Notes under the pieces: model-generated
Told to the model about the DNA's origin: nothing
What the model saw: only the letters and a program-made list of their open reading frames with translations
Databases searched by the model: none
Translations under genes and position numbers: made by a program
Assembly (NCBI GenBank): GCA_015179125.1
Contig: WHVA01000239.1
Span: 97,405-161,404 of the forward strand
Length of the DNA stretch: 64,000 nt
Direction: 5' to 3'
Source of the DNA: Gautieria morchelliformis
Taxonomy: Eukaryota; Basidiomycota; Agaricomycetes; Gomphales; Gomphaceae
Shown: piece after piece, positions 27,636-37,362 of the stretch
Numbering within the stretch: position 1 is the stretch's first letter
How the letters are laid out: every line of letters begins with the position of its first letter

Positions 27636-30190
27636 GTCTCGCAGCGCCGTCCAGCCAATCTGCCGTAAATGCGCTTCATCCTCCACGATCAGCTGCGTCT
27701 GCTCCTCGCTCAGCCTGGTAGGGTAAGTAATGCTTAGCACGAGGCTGCTCGGCTGCATATTTCTCGTGTCATCAATATTCGATAGACCAAGCGCGGGTAC
27801 TGTGGCAGACACAGCGCGGTGATGATGAGGAGACGGCCGGCGTGTGGACATCTCTTCGGCAACGGCCATGCGACCGTCAGCTGATCTGGTAACGAGACTC
27901 AGTCTATGGATGGCGCATAGACCGACGCCGAAGGCGCTACAGTGACGGTCCGCATACTATTCTGGGATTTCTGCGTGGTAAGAGACCGCTGGGAATAGGC
28001 CATGTTTGTCCCATGATGACCAGATAACACTGGCACTGGTACTTGACTGGGTGGCTCATATTTCTGATTCAAAGCTTGTGAGAGTTTGGAAGGGGAGATG
28101 CGCGCGGCAGATTCAGATGAAGAGGGCGAGGCTGGGGACGGCGGCGAGCGAGACTCGTCCGACGTATTGGTGTCATAGGCGCTGACACTGCCCTCCTCGT
28201 CACGTTCGTCGGGAGAATCTTCACGCGGCGCAGGAACCTTCAACAAGAGACTGCGAGGCGGCGCGGGATCACAGGGTAGTTTGTGGCGGACGACGAGGCC
28301 TGTGGTCCTCCTTGTGAGTCTGCCATGTCGTGGGTGAGACTGTTCTGCGCGGGTGCTGACGCCTAAGATCCACCGCTTGACTCTGAGTCGTCCAGAGCGC
28401 CTTCGCCAACATGCGCATGCTGAAAGGAGACAGGTTGTTCACTGACAGACAGATCCCCACCGGTACTGGGAGTCGATATCGAGGCCCGACGCAGGGCGAG
28501 GCGGTGCGTAGGAGGAAGGAGGGGAAGAGCGGTGGAGGCAGGGCGCGATACCGTGCTCAACTTAGATGTATCGTGCGACGAATTCGGGGAGAAAGGACGT
28601 GATAGACGGGAGGACAGTGGACTTGGTTTCGAGCGGGGGGATGGCGATAAGGAGGAGGGCGTGCTTTTGGTCGCATTATCAGCTCTCGTGCGGTACGATA
28701 ACGGGCTTGTTTCTATGGAACGCGTGTCAATGCGTGTGCTCCCTGATGTAACCGTAGCGGGGGCGGTATGGCCATTGAAAAAGTGGTGGCCACGGAGGGA
28801 AGATGCTGACACAGACGTGGGAGACAACTGGCTCAGCGCCTCTATATGCGACGACGGCTTCAACGAGTATTCAGACGTCGGCAACGTATCTTCCAAGTTC
28901 ACGAGTTGGGACAGGAGCAGCAGCCACGTCTGAGCAGCATGGAATTGTCCAGCCTCCCTTGCTCGCTGCAGACTCGTTAAACCCCATTAAGAGTGTGAAA
29001 GATAAGGACCCTACCTCCGCGTTAATTTCGCATACTCTTAGCCTGTCTCCATCGAAGACATACGATTTTGCCAGGGGTTCGAAGGCCGAGTGGTCAAAAA
29101 GAGAATTGTCTTCCACGCCAAGGGTTTGTTGATAGGGCACATAAACAGGATCACTCGTTGCTTTGGGGCGGAGGCATAGCTCTTGCAGCGTGTCCACACC
29201 GTATGGGCTGCTAATGAGAGAGATAAACATCGATATCTATAAGCTCACACATCATCACATGGCAGTTCGACGACTGGCTGGGTGTTGGCGACAGACGCGA
29301 GACTGCCGTGCAGTCCAGGACATGGCCACTCTTGGAGTGGCGTAGCCCGGAGGTCGTGCTGTGCAAACGTGCCGCTGACGTGTTGCGCCCACAGTTTGTG
29401 CGAGCCGGCAAAGGCGATGGCTGCCTTGCAAGTTTGCACACGAACACAACTGAATATGTTCACCGCGTACCGGTGATGCCGCCCTCCGCGTCATCCAGAG
29501 CCCACTTACCGATCCAAGCACGACGTATGTCCCAAATCTCGACGGTCTCGCTCTCAGACTCGTTGTTAGACACGATCTGTACACTATTACCATTGAATAA
29601 CGACCAAAAACGACAGAGGAATAAGCTCAAATACACACAGCAACCTCGCAATCGTAGCCCGGTCGCCAACACGCACCGGGAAGGGCGTGTGAAGCGTACG
29701 GAAGGACCTCGGGCCCATATTCTTATTCAGTAGCATTGCGTGGAGATCGCGCGGGAATGGAAGCCCCTGGCGGCAAGCAGAGGTCCCAAACCTGCAACGC
29801 GTGTGAGACCAAACTGTCCGGTGCTGATTAGTACAGGCGCAAATACCTTCACTTGGCGATCCATCCCACTCGTTACGAACCACCCCAAGCCTGTCTCTTT
29901 CATACTGGCCAACCGCTACTCCATTGATAGTACGGACGATGAGTGCGCGAGCGTGATTCGTTCCAGAGGGAGTGCTCTATTGCGGAGGTCCCATCTACAG
30001 CTTCAATGATGAACACGACGTGGACGATGGTACGATTGAATCCACCCACCGCAGAATATTACCGCTCTCCAGACCAGTTCAGACAGTCATGGGATTTGAG
30101 GGAACCGGAGATAGAGCTAGAGCGCGGATCCCCGTGGGATGGTACACTTTCATAATGGAAGATGGCCGGCTCCGGAGGGTATTCCATTGG
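27630..30190 (-). pseudogene. WDR24/Rtc1-like gene, middle and C-terminal part
   Basis: Minus-strand multi-exon remnant of a SEACAT/GATOR2 WDR24/Rtc1 homologue. In order: SSIMKVYHPTGIRALALSP and TGLESGNILRW (about 30180-30040), ERITLAHSSSVLSME then GLGWFVTSGMDRQVKV (about 29970-29850), LHTPFPVR and WRPGYDCEVAV (about 29700-29640), ETVEIWDIRRAWIGKWALDD (about 29550), AGSHKLWAQHVSGTFAQHDL (about 29420), VFDGDRLRVCEINAEV (about 29040-29000), AQTWLLLLSQLVNLEDTLP (about 28930), a long Ser/Pro-rich linker (28900-27900), and EDEAHLRQIGWTALRDS (about 27660). Short introns separate blocks, and several frameshifts and stops occur, including TAG where Trp is expected after LSME. The N-terminal repeats and the C-terminal zinc region are missing at the two ends. 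Confidence 0.8.
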
Positions 30191-30409
30191 AGCCATTCCT
30201 CCCATCTTCTTGCCTGTGCGTCGGCCCTCTACCCCCCGCGCCGGCGCGCCCGTGATCCTGTCTGTCTACGTGGGGCGCAGCGTGTAGTTGCTGGGCGTGG
30301 GCAGTGTTGTGTCAATGAGGTGGCCTGATGCGCTATGCAGCCTCGTACCGTGTTTTCCTGGCCCTTGTTCTGTCTGCTTTGTGTATCCGAGGCTCTTCTA
30401 CGTCCCCAA

Positions 30410-31665
30410 AGTATACGGATGACGACGGTTTCTCCCACGTGACTCAGCCGGCGCTTGAGAGATCAGTTGTCATGCCGCCACGTATTCCTTCGGCTTCGGG
30501 TTCCTGGCTTCGGGTTCCTGACTATATACTCTTCTTGCGTTTCTTCTTCCTGATCTTGGCAACTTGCCGCTGTCCCTGTTGCTTCTGTTGCCAAGCGGAG
30601 TTTGGCGCTGGATGTTGATTGCCTTTTCGGCTGCTTCCGTCGTTACGTGCGCCGGTTATAGTTCCAGTCCCCACTTGCTGTACGGCGCAACCTCTTTCGC
30701 GTGCCCATTCCGTGGAGGAATGTAGAGACGTTTATATTCTGCTATTTTCGCCGTCTTCCATGCTTTTGTATTTTTATTTTTAATTCTTGCTCCTCTCCAC
30801 GCACACCAGATAGTCGCTGACACCTACTCACAGGGGTGACAAGAATGCGCTTCCAAAACCGCGCAGACTCCGCAGACAGGTCGATTTTGGCCAAGAGCAC
30901 GCCCGTGTCGCAACGTGTGCTGCACCGAACCGCCTCGGGAGATAGTACGAGCAGCACTGGGACGGGTGCCATCGCTGCATCAGCCATGTAAGAGATAAGG
31001 GAGAGTCCTGCTCTGCCGTACCTTAAGCCGCAGCGCAGATAGAGGAGAACGCGTATGAGGATCTTGTGGATGGAGGGGTGGGAGTGGGCTGCAGCTGCCT
31101 CAAGCGTGGTAACCACCTTGCTCACAGACAATAGGTGGGTCTCCTGTGTACGCTCAACTGCCCAATAAGGCAACCCGTCCTGGTGCCGAGGACGGGTTTG
31201 CATGTTTGCATGGCCGCCGAACGGTATTCAGCTCATCAGTCGCATGCTGATGGTGATTCGGAAGTGGGACTCAGGTAAGATTGAAATTAGTACTTTGGGT
31301 TTACTATGAAGGTGCTCAAGCACGAGACAGACCTCGTTCTTCTGCTTCTGTGTATTTACACTCTATCTCGCCCACATCCACGCCAACACAACGCTTACTG
31401 AGCTACTGTACCTGGAAGGAATAAATGGGCACGGAGAAGAGAGCGCGAAGGGAGTGACGAGGAGATGATGCGAGAAGAAACGAAGGGTGAGTGACTTGGC
31501 ACAGGCTGTAGTGTAGTCTGTGTGAATAATCGCTACCGTCGTAATTTTGAAGAACCAAGTGTCAGTGTGTTCTCAATGCTGAAAAGATTCTATGCGAAGG
31601 GGAATATCTGTGCACAAACCGTGCGCCACGGCTCGCGCTACCTGTTCTTATGCCTCAGACTACGC
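30410..31665 (+). repeat. Dispersed repeat R1, full-length copy b
   Basis: Same repeat as 26150-27355. Its right end leads into the C-terminal region of gene X rather than the exon found at the end of copy a. The 220 bp before it hold nothing recognised. Confidence 0.65.
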
Positions 31666-33000
31666 ACCACGCCCGCCCCACTCCGTCTGCATGTGCAGCG
31701 CTCCTTCATATGCTCAGCGCGTGCATGACCCATGCGGGCACATGCGTGGAAGGGTTCATGGTCGACCGGGGCGCCGTGCTATCCCATGCACAGCGTCAGC
31801 GCTTCCGCAGCACGTTCGTCATGATCGACGCCTGTGTGAGCGCCGCGATCACAAGGGAGAAGGACCCTGCGCATTGCGGCACGAAGCGCCCCGTGCCCAG
31901 CACGCCGGCGGACACAGAGACAGAGCGGGTGGTGGACAGGGGGATGACGTGAGTGGGTTGACCTTGGTCGCAGACAGCGGGCGTGGATTGAGGGAGGGAT
32001 GATGGTGGAGAGGTCGAAGGAGGAGCCGGAGGGGGTGGGGCACAGGCAGAAGCGAGGGTCGGCGCTGTGGGGGCGGGGGCGGCGAGGAAGGGTGCGGGTG
32101 CGCGGGGAGGGACCGGCCTCTTCACTTTACGGGCAGGGCGGTGGGAAAGGTATGGCCAATGCAGTCATTGCATTCATTTGTAGGCTTCCTTGTTAGTATT
32201 GAGGATGTTAATGCCTTGAACGTCTTATTGTCAGTCTTGTTCTATGCCTCATACGATGTGAGATGCGCTTACTGTATAGATTAATCAATCCCTTTACTAA
32301 CCCGATTCAAGATCGCTTACTTATGCCCCTTCCGCCGGACCGCGCTTCATGGCTTCAGGGCCGACGGCATGTGCATGCGGGATGCTGATGGTGTACTTCT
32401 GTGCGACGAGAATCGCCGCCATGCGCAGCTCGTTCCATACAAGTTCAATCATCCGCTCGGCTTCACCCATCCTACAGCGCGCCGCCACCACGCACATGGG
32501 GAAGCTCACGAGCGGGGCTGACACACGCGTGCGTGTAGAGCGCCTTTGCGAGTGTCGTGAGGGTGAGGAGGAAGGGGTCCCCCTCATGGAGCGTCGTGGC
32601 CGCGGGGTTTGCCAGCGTGGGCGATGGTTCCTGGGAGCACGCTTTGGCCTGCTCGAAGACGGTGGTGGTGATGGGGTGGAGGAGAAGAGCGACTCTGGGT
32701 TATCGTCGTGCAGAATGGGGGGAGCCGCCGGCGTGCGTCTGCTCCGCCATCCCCGGCACGGGGGACACGGCTGGCATGCACGCGAGGGGGTGGACACGAG
32801 GAGAGGCGGGCCCCATGAGGCGTGGGCAATCGTTGGGCACGCCGCGGGTGTCGCCTCGAGGTGGAACAGCGCGGTCGAGTGCGATGTCCCCGACATCATG
32901 TCCGGTGCCTCCGCTGCGCTTGACGCGTGCGCCAGGTCACATGCGTTCTTGAAGCTTGACGTAGTGATGCTCCCAGCTGTGACTCTTAATGGAAACTATC
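31660..33000 (-). pseudogene. Gene X, copy in SD2 left arm
   Basis: Mirror copy of the gene described at 44930-47990. The exon region of VFEQAKACSQEP and LTLTTLAKALYTHA lies at about 32480-32680, followed by GEAERMIELV and LRMAAILVAQKYTI near 32400-32450. A second region at about 31665-32130 matches 47480-47990. The sequence at 32130-32320 has no counterpart in the other copy. Confidence 0.5.
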
Positions 33001-33019
33001 AGTCCGGTGGGACATAACG

Positions 33020-33780
33020 CCTGTTGGAGTCGTGGGACCTCGTTCAGAAATTATGTGCGGCAGTTGTCAGGTCATGGTCCTTTTCGACATGGAAAATACG
33101 GACTAAATTGAGCTCCCACAGGATCGCTATCCCAGTGTCCAATAGCTCTCTCTTCGACGCCAAAACAAAAATCGCGAGACAACGAAAGCATCAGCCTATT
33201 AACCTAATCTCCTCCGAAGAATTGAATGGTCCAGTGTTTCCTTCCATCCATGTACTGTATACCTTTCTCCTAAGAACAGTGACCGGGAATCGAAGTCCAT
33301 TCCTCAACATGTGGCCCGTGACCAACACCCTCCCTGTTTATCTAGCTTGTCTAGCATTTCGGCTGATGAGGATGAAGCCGACCTCGAGCTCTTGCAGGTA
33401 AAGCACTTTACCTTTACTCAGTATGACTCGTGGAGAATGACAACGCGCTGGCACCGCACATGCTCTACATCCCCTACATCGACTTGACACCTCCCTCGCT
33501 TCAGCGGACACATTCCGGTCCATTTCTTGTGGCAAAGGACCTTTCGACGCCATCACCGTGCACTCAAGGATCTTCATGCAGGGAATTCTCTCCCTCCTCA
33601 CCTCGCGCGCCATGGGCATGTCATCTCGCATCGAGCAGCGGGACCGCGAGGGGAAACGCGGCCCCGTGCGCGCGGCACAGGCACGGGAAACGCTGCTAGT
33701 TTACTTACACAGAAAGCACTGTCCCGCAGAAACTGGAGAGTAATTAAGATGTCAGCAAAAAACCACTGGCTTTGGAGAAT
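33020..33780. other. Conserved block present three times, possibly coding
   Basis: Also at 43990-44880 (inverse) and 57040-57740 (direct). On the plus strand an exon-like end reads SLSSISADEDEADLELLQ followed by a GTAAAG donor at about 33398. Downstream a frame with VHSRIFMQGILSLL is open in the copies. Opposite-strand ORFs (33338-33631) are equally conserved, so strand and product are undecided. Confidence 0.35.
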
Positions 33781-33789
33781 GGCGGGAGC

Positions 33790-34190
33790 ATAGACTCCAA
33801 TCTTAAATGTATGGGCCCTTGTCATTTTCGCAGGGCAGCTTTGTAGATCCAGACTTTACAGTAATTAGACGCGGCGTACCACAGGAAGGTTATTGCGGGC
33901 GCGGCCTTAATGTGGCCAGTTGCACCCGCCACAATACATCCAGCAGACAAGCTGACAAGAATACTGATATTTGTCAGGAAGGGAGACCAAAACAACGCCA
34001 TGAGACCTATGGCTGAAGAATCAGAACCCGATAAATTCAGGAGAGCCGGGCTCCATGGCAGCAGCCGCGGTACAAGCGTGGCGGGACATCTGAAATAGTC
34101 CCCCTGTGGGGCACCATTGGCAGGTTAAGTGCACCCGAGGCACCGACGAGAGAGCTGGCGATCAGAAGGACCACCATACCTGTAACGCAT
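33790..34190 (-). pseudogene. Purine (uric acid-xanthine) permease fragment, copy 1
   Basis: Decayed minus-strand mirror of the better-preserved piece at 43540-43965. IGVYAPAIL lies near 33790 and the membrane segment homologous to VAGATGH lies near 33900-33930. Frames are broken. It belongs to the nucleobase:cation symporter-2 family by comparison with the other copy. Confidence 0.55.
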
Positions 34191-35206
34191 ACGCCCCGTA
34201 AGTAATACGGTTATTCGGTGGATAGAAGGTATTATATTCTACCTGTGATCGGCGGCACAGAGCGGTACCTGACGTAGAAGGATCAGCTTGTGCGTGGAGA
34301 GGAGCAAGAATTAAAACTGAGAATATAAAAGGATGGAAGATGGCGAGAACAGTCTAGAACAGAAGCGTCTCCACACTCCTCAAAGTGCGCACACGAAAAG
34401 GCGCCATAAACTAGCAAGTCAGGACGGAGCTATGTACACCTGCGCATATAAACAACAGAAGCAGCAGAAGCAAGCAATGGAAGCACCCACCAATTCCGAT
34501 TGACGACAGAACCATGACAGGGGCAGAAGCGGTGTCGCGCCAAGTTACCGAGAGAAGGGAAGAAACGAGGGAATTACGTAACATCTAGCCAGGAACCCGA
34601 AGCGGAACGAACAGAGCTTTGGACACGTGGCCGTCATGCACAGGGCGGAATTCACCGGGGACGCCGTGTGCGGGTCACGTGGGTCGTGGGAGAAACCGTC
34701 GTCACTGGACGCAGCAGAACCTCGGACACCCAGAGCAGACAGAAGTGTGTAAATAGACCTATCGCACCGCTATCACAGCAGTACCCGCTCGCGCACACTA
34801 GACCAAAACCCCTCGACCCGGGGGCTAAATCCGAATACTCCATACTTATCAGCGCGCCATTGTACTTTCTCCCCGTGTCCGAGAGTGTGGCGGCGAATGC
34901 GGGTGCCTGCCGCGCACGGGCCACACCTCCCGGTACCGTGGCAACTCCTGGCACGTGTCCGAAACTCCACTGCTTCCTCACGTTCATTTCCCAAGAAAAG
35001 CCCCGCTCGATCAACTCGCTCGTGTTGGACACGTGCCAGGAGTTGGCGCAGTTTATTTCACGATCGTGATCGACGTGATCGATCGCGGATGAGAAGTATT
35101 CATGATATACCCATTTAGGGTCGATTCACATCAAGCGCGCAGGCCGCTTCGCTGGCAACGCCACAAGGCACCCATCAATTTGGGAAGCAGAAGCCCTGAA
35201 GCAAGC

Positions 35207-37158
35207 ACTCATCGTGAGAAGCGCGCACCTGCTCCGATCTTCAAATCGCTTGTTTCTATTCTCGGCACCCGGCAGCGCGCGGTGCCGCACTTACCCTCGA
35301 TTCGGTTGCGACTCATCACACGTGGCGGTATAGTTAGGTACGCACCGGTGAATTATGTAAGGGTGGGTATTCTGAAGTGAACCTGTGCCTTGATCTGTGC
35401 GAGGTTGTAATGATGGTATACGAAGAACATTCATGGTGCTGACCTTCCATGGCAGAGACGTTGACAGACACGCACCATACGGGAAGGCAGGACATCGACA
35501 GTATGACAATACATCAGACATGCAACCCTCTCCTGACCGACGGTCCATCGCGCACAACGGTCTGCGAAGACCTGAATCGAAGACATCACACAGTCACGTC
35601 CTGTCCTTGATAGGGACTTCCAGGGGGTGGAGGGAATTGCAGGCAGCGGTGGAGGAACATGCAAGCCCTAGGATGATACCGATGGAAGAAAGCAACATTG
35701 GGCTCAATTGTCGTGGGTAGGGCGCATGTGCGAGGGTGGTGGATGTCAGGTACGATGGTGCCATAATGTCATACCTGTGGTCGACGGGGGTGCGTTCACA
35801 CTGCATTACTTGAAGTGGCCAGCGCCTTGACCATGCGGACTCGCATCTGGAGCAGAACAACGTTGCTTACCACTTAGCTGGTTGAGCTTGGCTACGGAGC
35901 TCCGAAGAATCACTGGCACTCAACACTCAGTGCCCCTTCCATGACTTTAGCTTGTCCGCATACCATTCCCGCCGAAGACAGCCCCCCAACAACCGCTGAA
36001 TATTACCGCTCTCCAGACCAGTACAGAGTCATGGGATTTGAGGGAACCGGAGATAGAGCTAGAGCGCGAATCCCCGTGGGGTGGTATACTTTCATAATGG
36101 AAAATGGCGGGCTCCGGAGGTCCTACAGCGCGAATCAGGTCACAATACTGAGAGTTTGGCAGACGGTAAACGTTACCCATAAGCACAGGTGCCCGTCCTG
36201 CGAGCCACTCGCAAAGAGGTAGAGCAGGAATGGAGAGATAGCTAGCTTATTGACTGCGCGCTTGCGTTCCTTTATTCTCGTTTCTGGCAGCGTAATGTGA
36301 GTACTCCTCTGGGTTACGCAGAGAACCCACGCCAACGCACCATACTTGGACCCCGACTTGTTAACATCCCAATAAATGATCTCTCCATTCCTCGCACTAG
36401 TAACAATCTTGTTGTCGAACGCTTCGTGCGTGTCACGCTGGGACGCGTCGCAAGCTGACGAAGAGCGAAACACTCACTTCCGCGTGCCCACACAACATCG
36501 GTCGGAGCACTGTCAATCCCGCCTGGAACCGGTCCACACGTTGGTCACAATTTCGATGCTCGCACCGTCTTAATTAGTGCATATTCTGGCATCCGTCGAG
36601 CTGCCGCTAGAAATCGGCCTAATATGGGGTCGAGATGGCGACTTTCGCGCGCGAATGGGGTCAGTTATGTGTAGAATTCGAAGTACTACATACGGAGGTC
36701 ATAGTATCAGGTATGTCAAACACATAGACACAGGATGGCTATGTCGGAAACGAACGCACCATCCTTCCCAGCGACAACACATCTCCAGCCATCTTCGGAT
36801 GTGACAAATTGAAATGTCCCTCCACCGACAGTGCATGCGCGAGGATATCGTACTGTTCTCGAGGGGCCCCGATATTCGTGATGTCTTTGGTCGGGGTAGA
36901 CCTGAGGTAGCATCGCACCGTCCAGTAATTGCAAGGATCGAGATCCTTATGGTCGGCGTTTTGCCGCCCGCAGACTATCCCACGGTGAAGACACGTGACC
37001 TCTCGCATTTACGCGGTACGGTGCACGTACTGAGAAGCGGGATACGGTCACCGTATGTAAAGGCATAAGGACTGTCGGCGGCAGAATTTACGACCTACCC
37101 AAAGGATGTCCTTTTCGAGCGACACGCAAAATATTAGCAATCAGCGCCAGCGAGAATC
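35207..37158. repeat. Segmental duplication SD1, copy 2 (empty Cop2 site)
   Basis: Collinear with 15913-16037 joined to 20545-22386. At the position of Cop2 it reads ggcggtat followed by agttaggtacgc, with one copy of the target and no element. It carries the second N-terminal WDR24/Rtc1 pseudogene. Confidence 0.9.
35990..36934 (-). pseudogene. WDR24/Rtc1-like gene, N-terminal WD repeats, copy 2
   Basis: Same blocks as at 21226-22131: TSEDGWRCVVAGKDG, IVTSARNGEIIYWDVNKSG, FASGSQDGHL and the SSIMKVYHPTGI-like exon. In the intron after SKYGALAW this copy reads CTCTGGGTTACGCAGAG where copy 1 has CTCTGCGTAACCC, a small templated inversion. It is truncated like copy 1, so both derive from one already shortened segment. 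Confidence 0.7.
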
Positions 37159-37183
37159 AGAAGTTCCGCGCCGCTGGGAGACA

Positions 37184-37209
37184 GGTCTATGGACCGCGGT
37201 CCATAGACC
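37184..37209. other. Perfect 26-bp palindrome at the SD1 boundary
   Basis: GGTCTATGGACCG and its complement abut without spacer, about 25 bp beyond the last SD1 match. Part of the arm (CCATAGACC) repeats at 37212-37222. Confidence 0.85.
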
Positions 37210-37362
37210 ACACCATAGACCTCCCCACTAGCACCCATCCCCACACAGATAGATACATAACACGCACACAAATAGATACGCTGACGTGTATATAATTAGT
37301 ATACATTGTGGAACGGGGTAAAAAAATTTCATTCTTCAAGTGTTTAGTACAGCATCCGGCCA

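Larger units (their letters stand above)
31020..35042 (+). repeat. Large inverted duplication SD2, left arm
   Basis: Reverse-complement partner of 42602-48642. Matching blocks in mirrored order: end of R1, gene X, a conserved block at 33020-33780, the purine permease piece, a partial R1, and a terminal block ending in the sequence that complements 42602 onward. The arms differ mainly by the LINE in the right arm and by diverged spacers, as well as substitutions. At the end of this arm lies a 19-bp perfect inverted repeat with a 66-base loop (34942-34960 and 35027-35045). Confidence 0.75.
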
